64,000 bases of DNA, from NCBI RefSeq assembly GCF_015355755.1, contig NZ_JACVEE010000001.1:1364001-1428000 (forward strand), read 5' to 3'. A program made the position numbers and the translations under genes. This stretch comes from Nocardia sp. XZ_19_385 (GTDB taxonomy: Bacteria > Actinomycetota > Actinomycetes > Mycobacteriales > Mycobacteriaceae). A model generated the notes under the pieces. That model was not told where the DNA came from and did not search any database. It was given only the letters and a program-made list of their open reading frames with translations. Position 1 is the stretch's first letter, and every line of letters starts with the position of its first letter. This document shows, one piece after another, positions 1 through 8,925 of the stretch.

Positions 1-3
1 CAG

Positions 4-564
4 GTGTGGGAATCGTGGGGGGACGTGCTGACCGTTTGGGTGTTGGCGGTGCCGGTGCTGGTGGTTGGGGCGGGGGTGGTGTTTCGGGTTCGGGTGCGGT
101 GGGGGCAGGAGCCGGAGAGGGCGTTTCGGCATACGGTGGCCGAGGCCGGGATGGTTGGTGGGACGCTGCCGTGGGTGTGGATGATTTTGACGCCTGCGGA
201 GGGTGAGCAGCAGGTGATTCTGGTTCCGTTGCGGGATCTGTTCGAGACGGTCACCGAGGCGTCGAGCAACACCGTGATTCAGGTGACCGCGAATACGGTG
301 TTGTTTCTGCCGTTGGGTTTTCTACTGCCGCTGCGGTTTCCGCGGTTGGCGGGTGTGGTGCGGGTGACGTTGATCGGGGCGGCTTTGTCGGCGTCGCTCG
401 AGATCGCGCAGTACGTCCTGGATCTGGGGCGCTACACCTCGATCGATGACGTGCTCATGAACGCGGCGGGCGCGGGTATCGGGGCGTATCTGGCTCGGCT
501 GCATGCCAACCGCCCGGAACCCGAGCGCTCCTACAGCGCCCGGATTCTCGCGAAGATCGGCTGA
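4..564 (+). CDS. VanZ-like family membrane protein
   Basis: This 186-residue protein carries the VanZ-like signature in its second half: a polar-hydrophobic stretch around residues 95-115 (NTVLFLPLGFLLPL) followed by SASLEIAQ and a SIDDVLMNAAGAGIG segment. Hydrophobic segments near residues 8-27, 50-62, 98-112, 118-132 and 150-163 predict a small integral membrane protein. VanZ relatives were first linked to teicoplanin resistance, but the biochemical role is unknown and most actinobacterial copies are orphans. The first base of the window lies only three bases before the ATG, so the upstream context cannot be judged. It converges on the membrane-protein gene that ends at 566. Confidence 0.8.
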   Translation: MWESWGDVLTVWVLAVPVLVVGAGVVFRVRVRWGQEPERAFRHTVAEAGMVGGTLPWVWMILTPAEGEQQVILVPLRDLFETVTEASSNTVIQVTANTVLFLPLGFLLPLRFPRLAGVVRVTLIGAALSASLEIAQYVLDLGRYTSIDDVLMNAAGAGIGAYLARLHANRPEPERSYSARILAKIG

Positions 565-565
565 G

Positions 566-1288
566 CTATTCGCCGGTGAGGCGGCGGCGGTCGCGTTCCT
601 CCGCTTCGGCGGCGGCGATGCGGCGCTGTTCTTCGGCGGCCAGCTGCAGAGTGGTGCGGCTCCAGACGACGCGGATCCAGTGGAAGGTGAGCACCATGAT
701 GGCGAGGGTGCCGAGGATCAGTCCGAGGCCGGGGCCGGAGCTGGTGATGTTGCCGACGCCGGGCGTCTGGCGGTGCCAGATGGAGAAGACACCGAACGCG
801 CAGCCGACGGCCGAGCCGGCGACCGCGATCCAGGCCAGCACCCAGCGGCGCGTCATCAGGGCCAGCAGCGAGAATCCGATGCCGAAAATGACCGCGAACC
901 AGACGAACAGGCGCGAGGGCAGTCCGATGTGCTCGAGCCGGGTGACATCCGTGCCGAGCAGCACGTCGAAGCCGCGAGCCGCGCCCGCGTGCGGCAGCAC
1001 GAACGACAGCAGCAGCGCGAACACCGCGCCCGCCACCACCATCGCGCGCATTCCCGGGTCGATCTCCCCCGCGATGCGCCGCTCGACGGCGTCGAGCTCC
1101 TCTCGGAACTCTTCGAAGTCCTTGCTGCTCTCGACCGAGTTCACAGAACCCTCGTCTCCTTCGGCTGAATCGGCGGCACCTGGCGGGTCCACTGTGCCAT
1201 CCCCGCTCGCAGCCTGATCAGCCGACCCACTACGTCCAGTAGTAGCGTCGTCCCGATCGTCCGGGTCGCCCTGCGCGCCGCCGTTCAT
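566..1288 (-). CDS. Conserved mycolata membrane protein (Rv2732c-like)
   Basis: The start at 1288 is chosen because GGAGGTGAC lies directly upstream of this ATG; an upstream extension to 1357 has no such site. The 240-residue product begins with an acidic, low-complexity cytoplasmic stretch of about 60 residues, then a region rich in E and R resembling a coiled coil, and four hydrophobic segments that predict a membrane domain. The C-terminus is highly charged (AAEEQRRIAAAEAEERDRRR). Its place directly downstream of miaB matches Rv2732c in M. tuberculosis, a membrane protein of unknown function. No catalytic motif is visible. Confidence 0.75.
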   Translation of the reverse strand: MNGGAQGDPDDRDDATTGRSGSADQAASGDGTVDPPGAADSAEGDEGSVNSVESSKDFEEFREELDAVERRIAGEIDPGMRAMVVAGAVFALLLSFVLPHAGAARGFDVLLGTDVTRLEHIGLPSRLFVWFAVIFGIGFSLLALMTRRWVLAWIAVAGSAVGCAFGVFSIWHRQTPGVGNITSSGPGLGLILGTLAIMVLTFHWIRVVWSRTTLQLAAEEQRRIAAAEAEERDRRRLTGE

Positions 1289-1372
1289 GTCACCTCCTGC
1301 GTTGTCCCGGTAGTACCACACCCGGCCGACCGAGAACAGGGCTTCCCGCGACCACACGGCGCAGGCAGCAAC

Positions 1373-1645
1373 CTAGTCCTCGTCGAAGAAGGCGCTGTCC
1401 GCCCGCCGCGGCGGGAGCGGCCGCAACGGCTCGCGCACTCCGGAGTCATCCCGACGCACCCACACCGTCACCGGATCCCATCGAGCCACCGTGGTCCCCG
1501 GCAACGGTTTCTGCTGAGTCACGATGCCGTGCATCAGCGGTTCGGGACTGTCCGGATCCGGACCGACGAGCAGCAGCCCCAGATCGTGGCCGAGCAGCCA
1601 CGCGTCCAGCGCTTGCATCCCACAGAAATCCGGCACCTCGATCAT
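1373..1645 (-). CDS. PASTA-domain-like protein
   Basis: The start at 1645 is preferred because AGAGGTGA lies four bases upstream of the ATG; a longer frame reaching 1813 has no clear ribosome binding site. The 90-residue product opens with IEVPDFCGMQALDAW and later has QQKPLPGTTVARWDPVTVWV. That pattern, V-P-x-F-x-G-M near the N-terminus with Q-x-P-x-P-G-T and a closing beta strand, is the PASTA fold found in cell-wall kinases and penicillin-binding proteins. It has no signal peptide or membrane segment, so it is probably a free-standing cytosolic PASTA protein. It lies between miaB and the membrane protein gene on the same strand and may be cotranscribed with them. Confidence 0.65.
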   Translation of the reverse strand: MIEVPDFCGMQALDAWLLGHDLGLLLVGPDPDSPEPLMHGIVTQQKPLPGTTVARWDPVTVWVRRDDSGVREPLRPLPPRRADSAFFDED

Positions 1646-1851
1646 CGGATCACCTCTGATCAAGGCTAGCGCCCAACGGTTTTCAGCGGTTGCGCTCAGT
1701 CCGATCGAAGAAGGCGACATCCGAACGTTTCGGCGAGAGTACCGGTCCCCAAGCAAGGTGACGCCCGACCGCTTCGGCGGCAGTGGGGGCCGATGCTCGC
1801 GGTCATCGCTCAACGGCCATCGATGCGGGGGAGAGCCTTCGCCTCGCCGTT

Positions 1852-3387
1852 TCAGCTACCGCAGCCGGTCGAGCAACCCGCCGCGGCAACCGGTTCCAGA
1901 ACCGGCGCGCCGATGCGGGGCAGCCCTAGCCCTACGCCGATCGGTTCCGTCTTCGGGGTGATGCCACGTTCGTGGGCGTTCCCCGCACGCGTCCGGCGAT
2001 GCGACTTGATCGGCGAATCGGCGATCAGGAAGTGCGGCGCGGCCTCGGTGACATCGACGACGATGACGTCACCCGGACGGATCGTCTCGTCCGTCCCACC
2101 CGGCCGGAAGTGCACGAGCCGCCCGTCGCGAGCCCGCCCACTCATCCGGGCGGTGGCGGCGTTCTTCTTGCCCGCGCCCTCGGCGACGAGCAACTCCACC
2201 TCGGTCCCGATCAGCTCGCGGTTCGCCTCCAGGCAGACTTCCTCCTGCAGCGCGATCAACCGGTTGTAGCGTTCCTGAACAACGGCTTTCGGAAGCTGGT
2301 CGGGCATGTCCGCGGCGGGCGTGCCCGGGCGGATCGAGTACTGGAAGGTGTACGCGCTGGTAAAACGCGCCTGGCGGACCACGTCCAGGGTTTCCTGGAA
2401 GTCCTCCTCGGTTTCGCCGGGGAAACCGACGATGATGTCGGTGGTGATGGCGGCGTGCGGCATGGCGGCGCGCACCTTCTCGATGATCCCGAGGTAGCGC
2501 GACTTGCGGTAGGAGCGGCGCATCGCCTTGAGCACGCGATCGGAGCCGGACTGCAGCGGCATGTGCAGCTGCGGGCAGATGTTCGGCGTCGCGGCCATGG
2601 CTTCGATGACGTCGTCGGTGAATTCGGCCGGATGCGGCGAGGTGAAGCGGACCCGTTCGAGGCCGTCGATGCTGCCGCAGGCGCGCAGCAATTTCGCGAA
2701 CGCGGACCGGTCGCGCGGTTCGGATTCGTCGACGAAGTTCACGCCGTAGGAGTTCACGTTCTGCCCGAGCAACGTCACCTCGAGCACACCCTGATCGACA
2801 AGCGCCTGTACCTCGGCCAGCACGTCACCGGGACGCCGGTCGACCTCTTTGCCGCGCAGCGCCGGCACGATGCAGAACGTGCAGGTGTTGTTGCAGCCCA
2901 CCGAGATCGACACCCAGCCCGCGTAGGCGGATTCGCGCTTGGCGGGCAGCGTGGACGGGAAGGCTTCCAGCGATTCGAGGATCTCGACCTGGGCTTCGGC
3001 ATTGTGGCGGGCGCGTTCCAGCAGCACCGGCAGCGAACCGATGTTGTGCGTGCCGAACACCACATCCACCCACGGCGCCTTGCGGACGACGACGTCGCGG
3101 TCCTTCTGGGCGAGGCAGCCGCCGACGGCGATCTGCATGCCGGGCCTTTCGGCTTTGATCGGCGCGAGGTGGCCCAGGGTGCCGTACAGCTTGTTGTCGG
3201 CGTTCTCGCGGACCGCGCAGGTGTTGAAGACGACGAGGTCGGCCGTCGCGCCGGGCGCGGCTTGCACATATCCCGCATCCTCGAGCAGGCCGGACAAGCG
3301 CTCGGAATCGTGCACGTTCATCTGGCAGCCGAAGGTGCGGACCTCGTAACTGCGCGCGTCGGCTACTGCCTGTCCCTTCGAATCCAC
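1852..3387 (-). CDS. miaB: tRNA-2-methylthio-N6-dimethylallyladenosine synthase
   Basis: MiaB is a radical-SAM methylthiotransferase that converts i6A37 to ms2i6A37 in tRNAs reading codons that begin with U. The 511-residue protein has the N-terminal UPF0004 cluster cysteines C21, C57 and C91 and the radical-SAM motif GCNNTCTFC (C165, C169, C172). The radical-SAM barrel follows, with [11 protein letters not shown] near residue 345, and then a TRAM domain ([14 protein letters not shown]...GRLVHFRP). About 45 C-terminal residues beyond the TRAM domain are low-complexity and probably disordered. The gene order miaB then membrane protein is shared with mycobacteria. It is relevant to the tRNA clusters in this window because tRNA-Trp and tRNA-Leu(CAA) are expected substrates. 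Confidence 0.97.
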   Translation of the reverse strand: MDSKGQAVADARSYEVRTFGCQMNVHDSERLSGLLEDAGYVQAAPGATADLVVFNTCAVRENADNKLYGTLGHLAPIKAERPGMQIAVGGCLAQKDRDVVVRKAPWVDVVFGTHNIGSLPVLLERARHNAEAQVEILESLEAFPSTLPAKRESAYAGWVSISVGCNNTCTFCIVPALRGKEVDRRPGDVLAEVQALVDQGVLEVTLLGQNVNSYGVNFVDESEPRDRSAFAKLLRACGSIDGLERVRFTSPHPAEFTDDVIEAMAATPNICPQLHMPLQSGSDRVLKAMRRSYRKSRYLGIIEKVRAAMPHAAITTDIIVGFPGETEEDFQETLDVVRQARFTSAYTFQYSIRPGTPAADMPDQLPKAVVQERYNRLIALQEEVCLEANRELIGTEVELLVAEGAGKKNAATARMSGRARDGRLVHFRPGGTDETIRPGDVIVVDVTEAAPHFLIADSPIKSHRRTRAGNAHERGITPKTEPIGVGLGLPRIGAPVLEPVAAAGCSTGCGS

Positions 3388-3540
3388 CCATCCAGGGTAC
3401 GGGGGTATGCAAACCGGACTTTTCCAAGCCCACCCTGCGACAGATCAAACTTTTCCTGAGAAATCCGGCCGTTGTGCAGTCGTAGGCGGGGTCGGTGTCG
3501 AACCATCGATGAGAGTTGTTTTCGAGCAGAGGTGTTCGGC

Positions 3541-4836
3541 ATGGCCACAGTCGGGATATCCATCGAGCGGACCGTGGTGCGAGGGGTCGTGCTGACGGCA
3601 CAACCTGCGGAGATCGTGTTACGTGCGACACAACGCCGGCTACCGGGCGACCCGCAGGGCGCGGTGATCACCGGTGTCCTGGACGGTTTCGCGGCGGAGC
3701 TGGGCGACAGCGCCCGCATCGACGACGTCGCCATCGTCTACCGCTCGGTGCCCGAGCGCCGGTCCATCCTGGCGCAGCTGTCGACCGGCAAGTGGGCTTC
3801 GTCGTCCTTGGTTTCGGACCGCGCGGCGCTGGCCGCGCTGACCCGGGCCGAGTCCGGATTCGACCAGTTCCGCAACATCATGGTGCTGGAGGTCTTGGAC
3901 GGGCACACCACCTACGTCTGCCTCGGTCCGGACCGGAACGCCGTATCCGCCTCCGACTCTTGGGCTTTCGGCTCGGTCGACGCCGACACCGCCGGTCACA
4001 TCCTGCCTGCCCTGAACGCGGTCGCCACCCCACCGGACGCCGTCGTGCTGTGCGGTTCGGGCACCAGCGACCCCGGCCTCACCCCGGCACTGCGCCGCGG
4101 CCTGGCCGCCTCGGTGGCCCTGATCCCCTATCACGCCGACGCCGCCGCCCGCGGTGCCGCTTTGGTTGCCGCGGAACAATTTCGGCAACTGGCCCCGGCC
4201 CCACCATCGCCCGGTAAGCGCCGCAACCGGCGACTGCTGGCCGCCGCGGTCGCCATCACCGTGCTGGGCACCTCCACCGTCGCCGTTGCCGCGCTGCACG
4301 ACGGGCAACCGGTCGAAACCGGCAATCGGCCGGTCGCGTCACCCAGCTCACCCGCGGCCGCCGCACCGCCCACCGCAGCCGAGCTCCCGGCCCTACCGAC
4401 CACCAACGCCTCGCTCCCGGCCGAGCCGAATACCAATGCCCCGCTCCCGGCCGAGCCAAATACCAATGCCCCGCTCCCGGCCGAGCCGAATACCAATGCC
4501 CCGCCACCGGTCGCGCCGATCACGACCGCCCAACCGCCCGCGGCAATCGGGACGACTGCGCCGCCCGCCCCCCAAAGACCCGTCACCCCACCCCCACCCG
4601 ATACCCCGCAGCCCACCGAACCACCCGACACCCCGCAGCCCACCCAACCAACCGACACCCCGGAGCCCACCGAACCGCCACCCCCAGCGCCCCGCACCAC
4701 CGTCGGCGCCCCAGACGGCAACTGGCTCTTCCCTGGCGAATCCCCACCCCCACCCATGAACGCCGACCCCGAATTGGTCCGCGCCTGGTGGGCCAACCAC
4801 TGGCTCCTCAAAGAACAGTGGCTGCGCGGCGGCTGA
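3541..4836 (+). CDS. Membrane-anchored protein with mycolata N-terminal domain (DUF7159-type) and Pro/Thr-rich repeats
   Basis: The ATG at 3541 has AGAGGTG six bases upstream. Residues 1-220 form a globular domain (VGISIERTVVRGVVL...) of the kind I recall as DUF7159 in mycolic-acid bacteria, with an ASKHA/MreB-like flavour (VVLCGSGTSDPG...ARGAALVAAEQF). A single membrane segment follows near residues 240-255 (RRLLAAAVAITVLGTSTVAVAAL). The remaining 180 residues are extracellular, rich in Pro, Thr and Ala, and contain five copies of a 10-residue repeat and several DTPQPTEPP units. The C-terminus (PELVRAWWANHWLLKEQW) is conserved-looking. Function is unknown; the Pro/Thr tail suggests a wall-spanning or glycosylated stalk. 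It is divergent from miaB and converges with the next gene. Confidence 0.7.
   Translation: MATVGISIERTVVRGVVLTAQPAEIVLRATQRRLPGDPQGAVITGVLDGFAAELGDSARIDDVAIVYRSVPERRSILAQLSTGKWASSSLVSDRAALAALTRAESGFDQFRNIMVLEVLDGHTTYVCLGPDRNAVSASDSWAFGSVDADTAGHILPALNAVATPPDAVVLCGSGTSDPGLTPALRRGLAASVALIPYHADAAARGAALVAAEQFRQLAPAPPSPGKRRNRRLLAAAVAITVLGTSTVAVAALHDGQPVETGNRPVASPSSPAAAAPPTAAELPALPTTNASLPAEPNTNAPLPAEPNTNAPLPAEPNTNAPPPVAPITTAQPPAAIGTTAPPAPQRPVTPPPPDTPQPTEPPDTPQPTQPTDTPEPTEPPPPAPRTTVGAPDGNWLFPGESPPPPMNADPELVRAWWANHWLLKEQWLRGG
4381..4530 (+). repeat. 30-bp in-frame tandem repeat
   Basis: About five copies of a 30-bp unit (CTCCCGGCCGAGCCGAATAC...) lie head to tail inside the preceding gene. They encode the 10-residue repeat PAEPNTNAPL. 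The three central copies are nearly identical, so copy number is likely to vary between strains. Confidence 0.85.
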
Positions 4837-5361
4837 TCAGTGCATGACCGAACTCTCCGATGTCCGGCGCGACCACGCCAGGACGATCGTCGCCACCGGA
4901 AAAACAAGGGGCACAAGATAAAGCACCTTGTCGATCGCTCCAGCCTGCCCGACACCGAACAGGTCGGGCTTCACCACCGCCCCGAAGACCCCCAGCGCGA
5001 TCACCAGCGCACACCCGGCCGTCAGCAGGATCCGCCCCAGCTCCCGTCGAAAGAACAACAGCAGCGCGCCACCGATCAGCAGAATCGCGACGGCCGGATC
5101 CAGGATCGCGGCGCTCCAGTAGTAGATCCGCAACGACCCCTGCGGCACCACCGTGTAGGTGTCCCGGAATCCCGCGCTGTAACCATCGGCCAGCACCCGC
5201 CAGGTCCCGGGAACGCTGAGCGCGGTCACCAACCCGCCGACAAACCCCAGCACGAACGCGTAGGTCGTGGCGATCGGACGGTAATCGGAAACAGCTGCGG
5301 CCACGGCACGATCGTATCGGCGCGCCAGGCTATCGGCGCAGGATCCGGCGACCGCCACCAC
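4837..5361 (-). CDS. Four-helix membrane protein of unknown function
   Basis: The 174-residue product has four hydrophobic segments near residues 32-52, 83-103, 110-130 and 145-162, with short polar loops. I recognise no family. Its stop codon abuts the stop codon of the convergent gene to the left without any spacer, leaving no room for a dedicated terminator. It is divergent from gluA with about 110 bases between the starts. The start used is the first in the frame; internal ATG or GTG starts are possible. Confidence 0.6.
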   Translation of the reverse strand: MVAVAGSCADSLARRYDRAVAAAVSDYRPIATTYAFVLGFVGGLVTALSVPGTWRVLADGYSAGFRDTYTVVPQGSLRIYYWSAAILDPAVAILLIGGALLLFFRRELGRILLTAGCALVIALGVFGAVVKPDLFGVGQAGAIDKVLYLVPLVFPVATIVLAWSRRTSESSVMH

Positions 5362-5472
5362 GATGTCCCGGAACCGTGAAGCTTGTTACATCTATGTGAC
5401 GCCTCGGCGTGTCGGCGTGGCGTGTTTCGAAAACCGGGGCGAATGCTCGTTTTCCCCTTAAGGTCTTGGACC

Positions 5473-6339
5473 ATGACCGACGCCGCTGCCGCGCCCGACA
5501 CGACCGGGACCGCTTCATCCGGGGACGAAGGCGCTACCACCTCCGCGCCGCCGACGCTGACGAAGGACGCCTCGACCACCGATCCGGGGCCCGCCGCCAG
5601 CGGCCCGCCGATGATCTCCATGAAAACGGTGGACAAGCACTTCGGCGACCTGCATGTGCTGCGCGATATCAACCTCGAAGTGCCCAAGGGGCAGGTCGTG
5701 ATCGTGCTCGGCCCGTCGGGTTCGGGTAAGTCGACGCTGTGCCGCACCATCAACCGGCTCGAGCCGATCGACTCCGGCCACATCGCCATCGACGGTGTGC
5801 CGCTGCCCGCAGAGGGCAAGGCCCTGGCCGCGTTGCGCGCCGATGTGGGCATGGTGTTCCAGTCGTTCAACCTCTTCGCGCACAAGACCATTCTCGAAAA
5901 CGTGATGCTCGCACCGATGAAGGTGCGCAAGATCAAGAAGGAAGACGCCCGCAAGCGCGCCATGGAGCTGCTGGAGCGGGTCGGCATCGCCAACCAGGCC
6001 GACAAGTACCCCGCCCAGCTCTCCGGCGGCCAGCAGCAGCGTGTGGCGATCGCCCGCGCACTGGCGATGAACCCGAAGGTGATGTTGTTCGACGAGCCGA
6101 CCTCGGCGCTGGACCCGGAAATGGTCAACGAGGTGCTCGACGTCATGGTGGCGCTTGCCAAGGAGGGGATGACGATGCTGGTCGTCACCCACGAAATGGG
6201 CTTCGCGCGCCGCGCCGGCAACCGGGTGCTGTTCATGGCCGACGGTGAGGTCGTCGAGGACGCCACTCCGGACGTCTTCTTCACCGCCCCGAAATCCGAG
6301 CGCGCCAAGGATTTCCTCGGCAAGATCTTGAGCCACTGA
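5473..6339 (+). CDS. gluA: Glutamate ABC transporter, ATP-binding subunit
   Basis: This is the ATPase of a polar amino-acid importer. It has Walker [10 protein letters not shown] (residues 80-88), the Q-loop, the signature LSGGQQQ (near 183-189), Walker [15 protein letters not shown] and the switch His in VVTHEMGFA. Compared with GluA of corynebacteria (about 242 residues) it has roughly 46 extra N-terminal residues rich in Ala, Thr and Asp. The core begins at [12 protein letters not shown], so a start near 5611 is a possible alternative. It is the first gene of gluABCD; the spacing to gluB is 34 bases. Confidence 0.93.
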   Translation: MTDAAAAPDTTGTASSGDEGATTSAPPTLTKDASTTDPGPAASGPPMISMKTVDKHFGDLHVLRDINLEVPKGQVVIVLGPSGSGKSTLCRTINRLEPIDSGHIAIDGVPLPAEGKALAALRADVGMVFQSFNLFAHKTILENVMLAPMKVRKIKKEDARKRAMELLERVGIANQADKYPAQLSGGQQQRVAIARALAMNPKVMLFDEPTSALDPEMVNEVLDVMVALAKEGMTMLVVTHEMGFARRAGNRVLFMADGEVVEDATPDVFFTAPKSERAKDFLGKILSH

Positions 6340-6373
6340 GCATCCACAATTCACAAGAGGAGTTAGGAACCCG

Positions 6374-7207
6374 ATGAGGATCAACCGTGCACTTCGCTTC
6401 GGCGTCGGGGCGATCGCCCTGGCGCTGGCCGCCTCCGCCTGTGGCGGCGGCGACGAGCAGTCCGCTCTCGACAAGGCCAAGGACGGCAAAATTACCGTCG
6501 GCATCAAGTACGACCAGCCCGGCCTGGGTCTGCGCACCAAGGACGGCACCTTCACCGGCTTCGATGTCGAGGTCGCCAAGTACGTCGCGGACAAGCTCGG
6601 CGTGAAGCCGGAAAACATCGAATTCAAGGAGGCCCCGACCCCGCAGCGCGAGACGCTGCTGGAGAACGGGCAGGTCGACTACATCGTCGGCACATACTCC
6701 ATCAACGACAAGCGCAAAGAGAAGATCGATTTCGCCGGCCCGTACTTCATCGCGGGTCAGTCCCTGCTGGTGAAGCAGGAGAACACCGACATCACCGGTC
6801 CGGAATCGCTGAGCGGCAACAAGAAGCTGTGCTCGGTCAAGGGCTCCACCCCGGCGCAGAACGTGAAGACCAAGTACGCCAAGGACGTTCAGCTGCAGGA
6901 GTTCGACACCTACTCGCTGTGCGTCGAGGCGCTGCTCAACGGCTCGGTCGACGCGCTGACCACCGACGACATCATTCTCGCCGGTTTCGCCGCGCAGTCG
7001 CCCGGCAAGCTGAAGCTGGTCGGCGCCCCGTTCAGCACCGAGAAGTACGGCATCGGTGTGAAGAAGGGTGACACCGAGCTGCGCGGCAAGATCAACGACG
7101 CGATCGAAGCGATGATCAAGGACGGTTCCTGGCAGAAGGCGCTCGACGCCACCGTCGGGCCCTCCGGCTTCAAGGCTCAGGCCGCCCCGGCGGTCGACCG
7201 CTACTGA
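6374..7207 (+). CDS. gluB: Glutamate-binding lipoprotein of ABC importer
   Basis: The 277-residue product has a lipoprotein signal peptide with lipobox LAASAC (lipidated Cys near residue 23), followed by the type-3 solute-binding fold (ITVGIKYDQPGLGLRTKDGTFTG... and FDVEVAKYVADKLG). The lipidated protein would sit on the outer face of the membrane and deliver glutamate or a related acidic amino acid to GluCD. A clear AGGAG site lies upstream. It sits second in the operon, the usual corynebacterial arrangement. Confidence 0.95.
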   Translation: MRINRALRFGVGAIALALAASACGGGDEQSALDKAKDGKITVGIKYDQPGLGLRTKDGTFTGFDVEVAKYVADKLGVKPENIEFKEAPTPQRETLLENGQVDYIVGTYSINDKRKEKIDFAGPYFIAGQSLLVKQENTDITGPESLSGNKKLCSVKGSTPAQNVKTKYAKDVQLQEFDTYSLCVEALLNGSVDALTTDDIILAGFAAQSPGKLKLVGAPFSTEKYGIGVKKGDTELRGKINDAIEAMIKDGSWQKALDATVGPSGFKAQAAPAVDRY

Positions 7208-7305
7208 GGTTCTCCTCGCGCGGGTGGTTCGGGCGATCCTCGAGCCACCCGCTCTCATTTCAGACCGATTAGCAAATCCACATTCGATCGGAGGGCCGCG
7301 CCCAC

Positions 7306-7977
7306 GTGTTCGACTTGATCTCGCGGTATGACACCAAGATCCTCGAAGCCTTCTGGGTGACCATCAAACTGACCGCTTTCTCCGCGGTCGGCGCACTCAT
7401 CCTGGGCACCATCGTCGCCGCAATGCGCGTGTCCCCCATCCCGATCGCTCGCGCGGTCGGCACCGCCTACGTCACCGTCTTCCGCAATACGCCGCTGACG
7501 CTGATCATCGTCTTCTGCTCGCTGGGCCTGTATTCCACGCTCGGCTGGACGCTCGGCAGTGACCAGCTCACCGACACCAACTACCGCTGGGCCATCATCG
7601 GCCTGTCGATCTACACCGCCGCGTTCGTCTGCGAATCGCTGCGTTCGGGTATCAACACCGTGGCGCTCGGCCAGTCCGAGGCGGGCCGTTCGCTCGGCTT
7701 GACCTTCAGCCAGAATCTGCGATTCATCGTGCTGCCGCAGGCTTTTCGTTCCGTCATCGCCCCGCTGGGCAGTGTGCTCATCGCGTTGACCAAGAACTCC
7801 ACCGTGGCCGCGGTGATCGGCGTGTCCGAGGCCGCGCTGCTCATGTCGGAGATGCTGGAGAACGAGGCCGCGCTGCTGGCCATCGGCGCGATCTTCGCGC
7901 TCGGCTTCGTGGTGCTGACCCTGCCGATGGGCTTGCTGTTCGGCTGGCTCGCCAAGCGATTCGAGGTGGCCCGATGA
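7306..7977 (+). CDS. gluC: Glutamate ABC transporter permease
   Basis: This is a 223-residue inner-membrane permease of the His/Glu/Gln/Arg/opine family. It has the N-terminal TYVTVFRNTPLTLII segment and the coupling EAA-like loop ESLRSGINTVALGQSEAGRSLGLT. Five membrane segments are visible. Translation starts at GTG 7306, preceded by CGGAGGG. The last four bases ATGA overlap the start of gluD, indicating translational coupling. The 98-base gap between gluB and gluC includes a CG-rich inverted segment (gcgggtggt...gagccacccgc, about 7219-7253) that could moderate expression of the permeases relative to the binding protein. Confidence 0.94.
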   Translation: MFDLISRYDTKILEAFWVTIKLTAFSAVGALILGTIVAAMRVSPIPIARAVGTAYVTVFRNTPLTLIIVFCSLGLYSTLGWTLGSDQLTDTNYRWAIIGLSIYTAAFVCESLRSGINTVALGQSEAGRSLGLTFSQNLRFIVLPQAFRSVIAPLGSVLIALTKNSTVAAVIGVSEAALLMSEMLENEAALLAIGAIFALGFVVLTLPMGLLFGWLAKRFEVAR

Positions 7978-8864
7978 CCAAACGCGCTTCCGTACTCTTC
8001 GACGCGCCGGGCCCCAAAGCGCGGGTCCGCTACCTCATCTACTCGGTCGTGGTGGTCGCCGCCGTGCTCGCGGGCGGCGTGTGGCTGTTCCTGCAGTTCC
8101 AGGACAAGGGCCAGTTCACCGCGGACAAGTGGCGGCCGTTCACCGAGAGCGCGATCTGGGAGACCTACCTGCTGCCCGGCATCCAGGGCACGCTGACCGC
8201 CGCGGTGCTCTCGATCGTGCTCGCCCTGATCGTCGGCATGATCTTCGGCATCCTGCGGATGTCGGAGCACCGTGCGATGCGTGGTTTCGCGGGCACGCTC
8301 GTCGAGGTCGCGCGGTCCATCCCGGTGCTGATCCTGATGATCTTCCTGTACGCGATCTTCTCCGAGTACAAGGTCTTCGACACCAGTCAGCGCACCCTGG
8401 CCGCGGTCGTGACGGCACTGACCATCTACAACGGCTCGGTGATCGCGGAGATCGTGCGCGCGGGCATCCGGTCACTGCCCAAGGGGCAGACCGAGGCCGC
8501 TGTCGCGCTCGGCATGCGCAAGAACCAGTTGATGCGGCTGGTGCTGCTGCCGCAGGCGGTCACCGCGATGCTGCCCGCGCTGGTCTCGCAAATGGTTGTG
8601 GCGCTGAAGGATACGGCGCTGGGCTACCTGATCCTCTACACCGAGCTGGTGCGCTCCAGTTTCCAGATGGGCGCTGCCCTGCAGAACACCATCCCGGCGC
8701 TGCTCGTCGCGGGCGTCATCATGATCGCGTTCAACAGCGCGCTCACCGTGCTGGCCACGAAGCTGGAGCAGCGGCTGCGCAGCCGCAAGAAGGGTGGCGC
8801 GGTCGTCGCCGCGGACTCCATCCTCACCGATGCGGCTCCGGGCGTGGATCTCACCCAGAAGTAG
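7974..8864 (+). CDS. gluD: Glutamate ABC transporter permease
   Basis: This second permease (296 residues) carries the conserved SIPVLILMIFLYAIF stretch and the coupling loop IVRAGIRSLPKGQTEAAVALGMRK, which would contact GluA. Its start overlaps gluC by four bases. The C-terminal cytoplasmic tail of about 40 residues (RLRSRKKGGAVVAADS...) extends beyond the membrane core, as in corynebacterial GluD. A strong hairpin follows the stop codon, so the operon ends here. Confidence 0.94.
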   Translation: MTKRASVLFDAPGPKARVRYLIYSVVVVAAVLAGGVWLFLQFQDKGQFTADKWRPFTESAIWETYLLPGIQGTLTAAVLSIVLALIVGMIFGILRMSEHRAMRGFAGTLVEVARSIPVLILMIFLYAIFSEYKVFDTSQRTLAAVVTALTIYNGSVIAEIVRAGIRSLPKGQTEAAVALGMRKNQLMRLVLLPQAVTAMLPALVSQMVVALKDTALGYLILYTELVRSSFQMGAALQNTIPALLVAGVIMIAFNSALTVLATKLEQRLRSRKKGGAVVAADSILTDAAPGVDLTQK

Positions 8865-8874
8865 GCCCGAACGC

Positions 8875-8917
8875 GCAGCAGCCCCGCCGAACGAAATCGG
8901 CGGGGCTGCTGCCTTTT
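8875..8917. terminator. Bidirectional intrinsic terminator
   Basis: A perfect 15-bp stem (GCAGCAGCCCCGCCG pairing with 8898-8912) with an 8-base loop is followed by CTTTT. It lies between the convergent gluD and P450 genes and can serve both. Confidence 0.9.
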
Positions 8918-8925
8918 CGGATGGT

